A stretch of 64,000 nt of DNA from Eonycteris spelaea (lineage: Eukaryota; Chordata; Mammalia; Chiroptera; Pteropodidae). Under the pieces are notes generated by a model. It was not told the origin of the DNA. It worked only from the letters and a program-made list of their open reading frames with translations, and made no database searches. Position 1 is the first letter of the stretch; the number at the start of each line of letters is the position of its first letter. The translations under genes and the position numbers were made by a program. Below, one piece after another: positions 1-9,379 of the stretch. The DNA lies in contig PUFA01000170.1 in the NCBI GenBank assembly GCA_003508835.1, positions 1,426,001-1,490,000 of the forward strand, in the 5' to 3' direction.

Positions 1-476
1 TTCCCCTGAACTGACTAGACTGTTCTCTTCGTACAGGGCTCCATGTACATGGAGGGTGGTGAAGGCATGCTTAGAGTCAGTGTACATGCTCACACACAGT
101 CCTGCTGCCAGCTGAAGGGGCAGGGTCAAGGCGCTGAGCTCTACCGTCTGTGCTGAGGTTCCCTTGGCAGAGGTTTTGCCTCAGTGGTGGTACGTGGGGC
201 CACCGGCACATCCTGCAAGGCGTTCTCCTCCCCTCACAAGGCTGCTACCATCAGTGTAATATCCTATATCAGGGTCCTTGAGGGGCTGGTCTGTGGAGTC
301 GGATCAGCTGGAAAACACTTTATCCATGACTTCAATGTAATCGTGGTCTGGCTGGCCAGGCCCCATGGGTAGCCAGTTTGTCGGCCTCTGACACAGGGGG
401 CTGTGGCTGTGAGTCCTTGCAAGCAGGGTGGCCAGCCCTGGGCGACAGAGTCAAGCTGTTCGGAGATATGAGCCAT
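1..476 (-). pseudogene. Endogenous retrovirus pol remnant: RNase H region
   Basis: Minus-strand translation gives the S-E-Q-L-D-S-V-A-Q-G-W-P-P-C-L segment of the RT-RNase H connection. Nearer the window edge it gives a Y-T-D-S-K-H-A-F RNase H motif. Several frames are needed, so it is inactive. The provirus continues to the left of the window. Confidence 0.75.
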
Positions 477-743
477 GGGACGGTGCCAAGATCCTAGCAG
501 TTGGGTTAAGACCCCTACTGTGACACCCGTGCACTCGTGTACGTACAGAAAGAAAGATTTGGTTAAGTCTGGGAGTCCTAGTCTAGGGGTGTTAGTGAGA
601 GCCCGTTTGATTTCTTTAAAGGACTTCTGTTGTGTAGATTCCCAGAGTAGGGGCTCCCGTTCTGCCCGCTTTGTGTCTTCATAGAGAGGTTTGGCCAGAA
701 ATTAGGTATCCAGATTCTGCAGAAGCCAGCTGCTCTGAGGAAT

Positions 744-1700
744 TCACGGACTTGTCATCACTGGGTGGTGGGGACGGGAATTAAGCAGACCGTTTTTCCC
801 TTTTGGGGCTGAGTTGGCGTTGTCCCTGCGACAGGGGAAGCCGAGGTATTTGACTCTTTCTTGGCAGATTTGAGCCTTCCTTTTAGACACCTTGTAACCC
901 ACTTCCCAGAGGAGATTGAGAGTAGATGCATTCCTTCCGTGCATTCCTCATAGGTCTTGCCCACTAAGAGGAGGTCATCTACATACTGGAGTAACGTACG
1001 GCTGTGTCGGTTTGCCCGGAAGGCCTTTAAATCCAAGGCTAGAGCTGATGGTCGGGAGTTCTTGAACCCCTGAGCCAGCTGTGACATGTCAACTGGCCCT
1101 TGTCTCCACTTTTAGGGCTTTCCCATTGGAAGGCAAAGATTGGCTGACTCTGAGGAGCCAGGCGAATGCAGAAAGCAGGCGTCTTCGAGGTCCAGACAGG
1201 TAAAATCAGCTGCCTCAGTGGGCATGAGGCCTAGGAGGGTATATGGGTTGGGGATAACAGGGTGCAGGGTGATAATCGCCTGGTTTACTGCTCCTAAGTC
1301 TTGGCTTGGCCGGTATTCATTGGCTTCTGAACTGGCAGGAGAGGCGTATTCCAGGATGATTGGCAGGGATGAAGAATTCTGTACTTCAGAAGTCTCCCTA
1401 AATGCTTTTGGATCCCCACTTGTACCTAATGCGGGATAAAATACTGTTTTGATGGGCTGGCTCAACAATTGGTTTTAATTCTACTGCTGGAGAAATGTGT
1501 CAGGCCAGTCCTGGAAGGTTGTCTTCAGCCCACACTCCAGACACTTCGAAGGGGAGCTCAGGTCTCTGTTGGGTCTCTTCTATGAGACTATAGAGGAGCC
1601 ACTCTTCTCCTTGGGGAACCGTGAGTGACATGATCCTTGCTTCTGGCCTCCTCAAAGTTAGGGCTGCTGCCGGAGCCAGCCGGCTAAAGTCGAACGGCAC
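744..1700 (-). pseudogene. Endogenous retrovirus pol remnant: reverse transcriptase
   Basis: Three minus-strand open segments in different frames match a gammaretrovirus-like RT. They show D-L-x-A-V-N-Q near 1270-1310, P-N-P-Y-T-L-L-G-L just after, and the polymerase motif Y-V-D-D at 974-985 following Q-G-F-K-N-S. The N-terminal piece at 1500-1700 includes V-P-Q-G-E-E-W. Frameshifts and stops break it. The catalytic Asp pair is kept, but no functional protein is possible. Confidence 0.88.
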
Positions 1701-1704
1701 CTAA

Positions 1705-2085
1705 AAGAGGGGGGTGAAGCCTAAGGAAAAAAAGAAGACAGGAAAGCGCTTCTGGAGGGCATACAGTCAATGCTGCAGCCTCGAGTTTATTTAGCACAGC
1801 CCTTATATTTCTTTTTGAACACAATAGCAAAGCACAGAGCACATTACCATAGGAATGCTGGCATTTACATAAGTTCCTATACATCCTTCCTTCAGGGTAC
1901 AAACACCCTAGCTATTTGTAAAACATTCCACTATCTTATAAGGATTACTTTAGGAGGCATACCTCTCCTTCAGGGTCAGTAATGTTTAACTCAAATCCCT
2001 GCTTCCTTGAACCATTGTTTAAACTGTCTCAGCAACTGCTTTACGGCTGGTGACTTCTTCAGTGTCTCATAATGGCTCCTGCTTG
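1705..2085 (-). mobile_element. Probable LTR-type insertion inside the provirus
   Basis: About 380 bases without pol similarity separate the end of the protease from the start of RT, which are normally contiguous. On the minus strand the block contains TATAAG followed by an AATAAA about 20 bases later, then a pyrimidine-rich stretch, like the R-U5 of an LTR. The ends and any target duplication are not clear, so the family is left open. Confidence 0.4.
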
Positions 2086-2089
2086 GCCA

Positions 2090-2364
2090 CGTGTGTCAAA
2101 GATCATTTGAGCCGGTAGTTTTTCTAAAAGATCTCATCCAATCAGTGCCATGGGGCAGTCGGGCAGATATAGAAATTTGTGGAAGACTTCTCGCCCACCT
2201 AGGTTGCACCGGTGGGGCTGTGGGAAGGGGCGACGGACTTGTCCTTCAGTTGCTCCCATAATGGCAGCTTGTCTTTGAGAAAGGGGGCCCACAGGCTGAG
2301 TTACAACGGAGTGTTCAGCTCTGGTGTCAACCATAAAGTCGACAGGTCGGTTCCCGACTATCAT
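2090..2364 (-). pseudogene. Endogenous retrovirus protease remnant
   Basis: Minus-strand translation matches a gammaretroviral aspartic protease, with a flap-side region and a C-terminal M-A-L-I-G followed by a stop and then D-L-L. The active-site triad reads Asp-Thr-Arg (2320-2328) instead of Asp-Thr-Gly, which would inactivate it. Confidence 0.8.
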
Positions 2365-2820
2365 TTGGACCCTAGGCTCCAGGGGGCCTCACAGAATGGA
2401 GCCTGGTCTGGCCTAGTGCTGGCAGTGCAGGCTTTTTTTTCTTCAACTGACCTTGGGAGGGTGCCAAGGCTTGAGCTAGGAGGACCCTACAGTTCTCCTC
2501 TAGGCAGACGCTCAACCAAGGGGGGTCAGGTGCGAACTGTTGCCTCCCAAGAATCAATATAAGGGAATTGATCCGGGTGGCCAGGTTGACCTGCAATGAC
2601 TTGAGACCTTTACAGCGACTTCCCTTACCAAGAGCGCCCTCTGCTGGCCACCCAATGCCAAAACGGGGCCAGGCGATTTCACAAAGGGTGTGGAGTTTCT
2701 GTGGGTGAGTTTAACTCCATAATCTCCTGAATAACCCTTTTTGAAATTCTTAAGCATACGACCTAAAGGTGTCTGTTTACTCTGTTGTCCACTTATCCTC
2801 CCACCCCTGGTCGGTGACAT
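2365..2820 (-). pseudogene. Endogenous retrovirus gag remnant, internally deleted
   Basis: A matrix-like segment (T-P-L-G-x-M-L-K-N-F-K-K-G and S-G-D-Y-G-V-K) at about 2690-2780 runs, over roughly 100 bases, into the nucleocapsid-protease junction (P-A-L-P-A-L-G-Q-T). The capsid domain, normally several hundred residues, is missing. The usual initiating Met of Gag is also not seen. Confidence 0.75.
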
Positions 2821-3350
2821 GCATGCACTCGGATATTCACTTTGTCCATCTCCGGCCGCTCCCCTCGTGGGGATATTTCAGGCGCCTCTTAGCAATTGGT
2901 GTGTCGTTATAAACCCCCGACCCCGATCACTGGAGTAGACTCCTCATGGAGACCCAGCGACACCACCTTAAGTCGTATGAGGTTCGCCATGGAACTGCGG
3001 ATTGGAGCTCAACTGTGGCTTCAGTGCAAGGCCACGTCTCAGTCACACGCAATCACATACCAAACACACTCCACCCTCTGCCCTATGTATCTGAGAGGTC
3101 ACGGTTTCCTCTAACAAATGTAGAGTACTCAGGTGACCTCGGGAGGTGATCAGACTCCCCTTCTGTCCTCTAGTGGACAGGCTGTTCCTGGGACCCAGGT
3201 CCCTAGTTGGGCGGTGCTCCTGGGCTGGTTCCTGTGCCTCTCCGGGTTCTGTTGTGCTTCTAGGGTGGCTGCCCAAGGTCACTAGAAGAGACACTTCTCC
3301 CCTGAGGCCAGACACCAAAGACAAGGGAGGAGAGGAACTGCCATCTCCGG
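2821..3350 (-). other. Proviral leader (PBS to gag)
   Basis: Untranslated region between primer binding site and gag remnant, moderately GC-rich and typical in length for a gammaretrovirus leader. Open frames here have no recognisable product. Confidence 0.6.
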
Positions 3351-3368
3351 ATCCCAGACAAGCCCCCA
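3351..3368 (-). promoter_or_regulatory. Retroviral primer binding site, tRNA-Pro-like
   Basis: Minus-strand TGGGGGCTTGTCTGGGAT resembles the proline tRNA primer site of murine-type gammaretroviruses with two differences, and lies four bases from the LTR end. This sets the 5' end of the internal region. Confidence 0.75.
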
Positions 3369-3372
3369 GAAA

Positions 3373-3677
3373 TGTTGTGGGATTCTTGAATGGGGAGACG
3401 GGACACCGAGGCTATAAGCAGGAAGCAGTGTTTATTGATGCCAGCACGAGCTCAGGGGATTCTTATCCAAAGGCTGAGCCCCAATTGTAACACAACAGGC
3501 TGTTTTATACAATCTTGTCATTCCTACACAGCTACAGAGATAAGGAAGAACATTACTTGGTTGGCAAGCTATGAGAAAACTGATGTTAGCCGGAGAATCC
3601 TTGAGGTGGGGGGAGGGCAGTCAGGAACAAACCCGTTTGGGCAGGAAACGGCCAGGCAGGGTCAGGCTGCCACAACA
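3373..3677 (-). repeat. 5' LTR of the endogenous gammaretrovirus-like provirus
   Basis: The element is 305 bases and bounded by inverted ends TGTTGTGG and CCACAACA. On the minus strand it has a TATAAAA box (3503-3509) and an AATAAA (3431-3436) followed by a short U5, then the PBS. The 3' LTR would lie left of the window, so the pair cannot be compared for age. Confidence 0.8.
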
Positions 3678-4125
3678 AAGCATGCTTAGAAAAACTGGAC
3701 TGGTATTTGCTTTGCTGGGTAATGAAGGTCACTTCCTGGCAGGCCTAGGAACAGTAGCATATTTTAGGGAATTGAAGAAGACAGGAGTTCACCAAAATGT
3801 GTAGGTACTAGAGGTGAAATCTGACGGCGAGTTCTTGGCTTGGCTTCTTAGCTCAAGAGTCTTTTAAAAGTTCAATCTGACATTTCTTATCACTTTCAGC
3901 AAGGAAAAGTTAAGAAGAACTTATGATAAATTACCTTTTTTTGCTGCACCTATGTAAATAATCAGACCAAATCTAAGGAGACCAACTTCATTTTGTAGTC
4001 CAGAATAATCTTTCCTTGAGGTTATCTTTGATTAAAAGCAGAGTGACTATTGAAGGCAACCAAAATTTTGCCACCCTGAAGCAGCTTTTTGGAATATTGA
4101 TTTTAAGCTATTTATTGAGAAACGA
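3678..4125. other. Intergenic, no recognised element
   Basis: Flank of the provirus. No coding or clear repeat signal was recognised. Confidence 0.4.
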
Positions 4126-4129
4126 GACT

Positions 4130-4605
4130 CAGAAAGAACCTTTGAGCCTACTCCCCACCCCGCCCCTTTCCTGCCTGAGATCCAGACAGAAAAACATGCT
4201 TTCGGGAGGGATCCTAGGCTTAATCATCTTAGAATCTCCACCCTGGCAGCAGTCAGGGGACTCCGGTTCTGTTAGCTGGGCACGCTGGGTGTCCCATTGT
4301 TCCTGAGACACGCAAGAATTTTCCTGCCATGTACATTCAGCTCTTCCTCTACCACCTATACATTGCCCATTCTCACTTCTGAAATTGCCCATTCTCACCT
4401 TTTTCTCCTTTGCTTTGTCCAAAAAATGTGGCCTCACTGTCTTTGTAATTTTCATGCCTGCGTAGATTCCCCATTCACATTCTCCATGCGCATGTATTAA
4501 AATTCCGATTTTCTCCTGTTAATCTGTCTCTGTTAATTTGTTTATTAGCCCAGCTAGAAGAACTTAGAAAGTCAAAGGAAAAGTATTAATTTTTTTGTTG
4601 GGTCC
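4130..4605 (+). repeat. ERV1-type LTR-like fragment
   Basis: The 3' part (about 4440-4600) has the arrangement of many class I LTR R-U5 regions: TATTAAAATTCCGA, then CTCCTGTTAATCTGTCT, then TTATTAGCCCAGCTAGAAGAAC. The orientation is plus, opposite to the neighbouring provirus. The left boundary is uncertain. Confidence 0.55.
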
Positions 4606-5695
4606 CCATGCTATAGAGAGAAATTTTGTTTCAATGGAAAACTGTAGGACACCCTACCAGCTCTGGTCCCCAGTTAGCAGTAGTTGGAGTTAGACTAGTC
4701 CTGCTCATTCCCTTTGAGCTATTTGCATACATTGTAAATTGCAGGTAATTGATGGATATGCAAACAGTCTTTTCTGGTGGAGATTTAAGTGCCTTCTTAC
4801 CTCCTTGTGAAGAAATCAGTTTGGGTACTTATAATTTGAACTGGATCTTGTTACTTTGCACACATCATTAACACTTACCAAATGTTCTGTTCTTCCAGAT
4901 TCCTTCAATATCTGGCTATAACCTCTAAACAAAGTTTTTCCAATTATCTCCCTCCTGTCTGACTCAGCGTATTCAAGAACTAAAACTGGACCACCCAGAT
5001 CTCTTCCATGTGCTACACTGGCCTTTTCCCTCGTGACCTGAAGAAGCCCTGTGAGCTAAAGCCCAATGACTTCATACAAACTTTGAAGCAGAGCATGCAG
5101 GAGAGGGTTTTTTTTTTTTCCTGGAGAAGCCATTATCTTGGTCAGTAAAAAAGCTTGGCAAGGTACTGGGTCATACAAGCCCTTACGTGTGAGGCAATCA
5201 AGGCTGCGGACAGCATTACGGAGGGCAGCAACATCTTAACTTCAGGGAGCCAGTGAGCGGTACCCCGTCAAACTTCTTGGAATCCACTGGACTGGTTACC
5301 CTCAAGTTCAGCTCCTAAGGCTATTTACTTTAGTACTACCCCCATGTTAAAATTTTCCTTTTTCACTTCAGGCACTGCTCTTTTAAGATATCTGATGTCC
5401 AGGACTATAAAACAACTGACCTTTTCTATCACCTCACCATAAATGGTTCAACTGATTTTACCGAACCAGTACTAAAGAGATCTTAAGAGATTATTTTTCA
5501 AACCCTGCTTGGCTCTACTTAGGAGGTTTATTCTCACCTCTGCTTTGTTCAGCGAATGAACAAATGATATTTACTCATCTTAAAAAAAAAAAAAGCCCTC
5601 CTACTTCTTATTTTTTGCCTCATGATTGATTAGCTGAGATTAGAATGCTTTGCCCCTGAAACTAATAGTTGCCAATGAAAGAGATATCCGAACCT
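4606..5695. other. Intergenic, possibly retroviral internal remnant
   Basis: Around 4960-5260 the plus strand gives broken peptides that loosely recall a retroviral integrase C terminus. An A13 tract is at about 5582-5595. Nothing firm can be assigned. Confidence 0.25.
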
Positions 5696-6299
5696 GCAGA
5701 GAATTTTAATGAGTTTATTTGAGCCAAACTGATGACATTTGCTAAGAAGCAAAATCTCAGCGGACTGAAAAAGTGCTCTAGAGAATGGCAGTGGTACAGC
5801 TTATTTCACACATTTGAATCAAAGGGGGAGACATAAGGAGGGTTACATGAAATCTATTGGTGGTAGATTAAGAGGGTGAGAGAAAGCAAAGCAGAGAGAT
5901 CTCTGGAATTGAATAAAATGGAACACAGACACATACTTCTTTTACATTGTGGGTACAAGGTAATTAAGTTTTATAGCACATAGAGATGGTATGTGGGGAA
6001 CAAGATAACAATGGGGGTTCTATAGTGGAGTGGGTATGCCCTCAGGGGTCCCAGAGAAGAGGATTACTCTATATTTCAAGAGCATGTTATCTTAGATGCA
6101 AAAAGGCCTACTTACGGTAAAGTAAAGATTGACCTTTGTCAAGGAAGCTACAGCCCTAGGACGTGACTACCCGCCATGACCCGCTTTTAGGAATTGTCAC
6201 GTTCGGAGCATCCTAGGTGTTTAGTTTTGGTCTTGGTTTGCAGGGCCTGCCATGCTGGCCTTCCCTGGGCTTGTATGTGGGTCCTTTTTCACCCATACA
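5696..6299. other. Intergenic, possible LTR fragment
   Basis: The stretch starting with GAGTTTATTTGAGCCAAACT looks like the reverse of an LTR polyadenylation region, but I cannot name a family and no ends were found. Confidence 0.25.
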
Positions 6300-6480
6300 G
6301 TGATGCTTAATCATATGTGTCAACTTAACTGGGCTAAATGATGCTCAGAGAGCTGGTAAAACATTATTTCTATGTATATCTGTGAGGGCGTTTCCAAGAA
6401 GAGATTAGCATTTGAATTGGTGAACTGAGTAAAGCAGTCAGTCACCACCTCACAGCAGATAGAAACAGAGTCCAGGAGCC
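6300..6480 (+). repeat. MLT2-type (ERVL) LTR fragment
   Basis: It resembles the 5' part of MLT2 LTRs: GTGTCAACTTAACTGGGCTAA, then CTGGTAAAACATTATTTCT and GAGATTAGCATTTGAAT. The 3' part is lost. Confidence 0.6.
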
Positions 6481-8050
6481 CCAGCCACTTCACCTCCTGT
6501 TCAAATTGGTCAACAAACTGAGTGAACTGAACAAACTGAGGGTCTGCAGTGAGGAGTGCAATGAGGAATTGTCCCTCATTTTATCTGTGCATAAAGGAAG
6601 TCTCTAGCCAGTGCTGCCTATTTTCTAACTCTTCTAGGGAAGACCTTTTTGCGTTTCTTGCAGCCTTTTCTCTCTGTAGGGCACAGACCTACATATCCAC
6701 AGAGAAAAATGGAAATAGAATTGATCGAAAACCACTGAAACGTTCGCAAAAGACTGTTCTCTTCTAATTGCAAACGGCGTTCTTACTGAATAGTTTTGTT
6801 AGGGGTTCTCAACACTTCGGAAGTTTGTTCCTACAAAGCTTACGAGGCCACGAGGCCACGGAGGAAGGTGATCATTGGGCCTCTTCGACCATTACGTCTG
6901 GTAATCCTGACACTCTAGAACCTCCTTTCAGGGGAGACTAGGGCAGAACTTCTCAAATAATCCCGGTGACAGACCCATTCTTTTCCCTCCGAAATCGTTT
7001 TGGGCTGATACCTTGTTGAAGAGGAACTACTAGAAAACTGCAATAAAAAATCTACCGATCAAGCCATGTCAGACTGCTATAAAATTTTCTAAACGCACCT
7101 CTCAACGTCGTATTTGTCTGTTTGCAGACCCGAAACAGTTCATTTCTCTACACTGACACGGAGCGAAGGGAAGCCAAGGCCTGCATGTCCCGTCTGCTGT
7201 TAGAACTGTCTCCTAGTTACTGTTTTTCAGGATTTTTTTTTTCTTCCAGCTTCTGGTGAACTGGAGGGATGATCACCATCTTTCCTTCATTTTTTTTGAA
7301 CACTCAGCTCTCGATTGTTGGTGCCCAATTTTCAGCTTCTGAATAATTTTTTAACTCTAAGCATCACACTCTAGTTTCTCCTCTCCCTTCCTGCTCGCGG
7401 TTATGCTGGCATCGCCACTGCAGCCTCTGAGGAGTATCTCACAGGCAGCTCCACTGAAGTGTCAGGGTTTTGAACTTTTGGGTAGCATTTCTTGCTAAAG
7501 GTTAAACAGAAGTTTTAACATTATCTGTGAATATTATTTTATTTCAGAAAAATATTTCTGTATACTTGATCTGAAGGATCATCCCTCAGAACAAGTCTCA
7601 GAGACAGAGAAAACAGAAATATTCACCTAATGGGGTGACAGATAGATAGAGGGAGTGGGGTGGGCACGGACTCACTAGATCACCCTTTTCATCTAACTCT
7701 GCCACAATTCTCTTTCCAGTTTTCTCTCTTTACTGTGTAGGTCGACTTAACCTCTAAAGTGCCCTTTTTTCCAGGCTCTGGAATTTGAATCTTTATGATC
7801 TAAGAGACCTCCAGTTTTGGAGAAACAGGTGGGAAATATCTGCATGATAAGCAAAATTTACAACTGCTTTCTTTTTAAAATAATTCTCTATAGGAAATAC
7901 TTTGAAGGCATTGGGAATTCCCTCTTCCTGACCCAAATTGGCTACATAGAAATACCTCACCCTATTGTTATCAAAGAGGCCTTATGCAAAGGTGCTTTGC
8001 AACCCCCCCTCCCTACTATTCTAAATTGAAATCAAAACCTTTTTCCTAGT
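6481..8050. other. Intergenic, nothing recognised
   Basis: Mixed-composition sequence with short open frames only. I see no gene, RNA or named repeat. Confidence 0.4.
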
Positions 8051-8069
8051 TGGAAAAAAACCCACAACA

Positions 8070-8460
8070 CATAGAGAGTATTGTTCTAAGAAAGACAAAT
8101 ACCATTTGATTTCATTTATATGTGTAATCTGAAAAACAAAATAAATGAACAAAACGGAAACAGGCTCATTGAGAGAACAAACTGATTGTGGCCAGATGGG
8201 AGGGGGTTGGTGGGCAGGGTGAAAAACATGAAAGAATGAAGTACAAATTGGCACTTATAAAATAGTCACAAGGATGTAAAGTACGGCTTAGGAAATATAG
8301 TCTATAATATGTAATAACTACATATGGTGCTAAGTGGGTACTAGGCTTATTGGGGGGATCTCACTTCGTAAAGTAGGTAAATGTCTAATCACTATGCTGT
8401 GCACCTGAAATTAATATAATATTGAATGTCAACTGTAATCGAAAAAAATTCATTTCCCAA
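8070..8460 (+). mobile_element. L1 3' end, 5'-truncated
   Basis: It carries the laurasiatherian/bat-type L1 tail: ATGTCTAATCACTATGCTGT, then CACCTGAAATTAATATAATATTG and CAACTGTAATCG with an A-rich end. It contains only 3' UTR sequence. Confidence 0.75.
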
Positions 8461-8574
8461 CTTAAAAAAAAAGAAAAAACCCCAAACTTTTCAATTTTTC
8501 ATGAATTAAAACTTCAACCTTATCTACTGTTGAAATAATATACTTAATTTCGGGTTTGGGGCCTGGGTTTCTTC

Positions 8575-8705
8575 CCTGCCCCCAGTTTTATTCAGACATA
8601 ATTCACATATGACATTGTGTAATTTTAAGGTGGACAATGTGATGATTTGGTATACATCTATATTGAGAAATGATTACTACAATAAGAATTTCATTTCTAT
8701 AAAGA
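8575..8705. mobile_element. Short L1 3'-UTR-like fragment
   Basis: It contains TTTATTCAGACATAATTCACA and GGACAATGTGATGATTTGGT, characteristic of L1 3' UTR copies in laurasiatherians. Confidence 0.5.
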
Positions 8706-9210
8706 CCACGAATTAACTTACTAATAAAGAGAATAATGACAACTGGAAAAATTACCATGACGTCATTAATGAACACATGAAGGATTTATAATTTCAGAGC
8801 TGAATGTTATATTGGCATTGTCTCTTACCAAGTGATTTGTTAAGAAGTCATCTCCTTCCTTTTAGAATCAGTTAATTCCTCTCAAAGGGAAATATCATCG
8901 ATCCCATAAGTTTGGAAATTTGGAAAGGCTTTTGGGTAGAGTAATAAGGCAGAGTAGAAATAATTATGCTCAATATTGATCTAAAAGGAAAGTAAACTTT
9001 CATTTATGAGAAAAAAAAGTCCATACCTTATAGTATGATTAAAGTTAATATGAATTTAGATTTATCATGAAATTTAAAGCAAACATGCATGTTCTGACTG
9101 GTTGGCAAAGGCCCCAAATTAGTTTAAAAGTGTCAGTTCTTCCAACTGGAGAAAACTGTACAACTGGATCTGCTAGTGAATGTCCAGGTGAGTCAGAGAA
9201 GAGACTAAGC

Positions 9211-9372
9211 ACACACTCCCCCTAATGGTGCTTGCCCAAACTTGCTAAGCCTCCAAAGTGGCGCTCAGGCAGTAGTGACCGGCAGCATTACTGAACACAC
9301 ACTGCCCCCTGGTGGTCTTCGCCCCAGCTTGCTAAGCCGCCAAAACAGCACTTGGCACTCAGCAGCAGTGAC
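9211..9372 (+). repeat. Diverged direct duplication (about 70 bp unit)
   Basis: Copy one (9211-9279) and copy two (9297-9372) share ACACACT, a C-rich block, CTTGCTAAGC, CCAAA and a final AGT/AGC-AGTGAC in the same order. The second has an intact CCCCCTGGTGG core; the first has decayed at that position. Confidence 0.6.
9303..9315 (+). promoter_or_regulatory. CTCF-like motif TGCCCCCTGGTGG
   Basis: It matches the reverse complement of the CTCF core consensus (CCACCAGGGGGCA). It lies in the intergenic DNA about 3.2 kb beyond the inferred AGL poly(A) site. Occupancy cannot be judged from sequence. Confidence 0.5.
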
Positions 9373-9379
9373 AGGGTGT

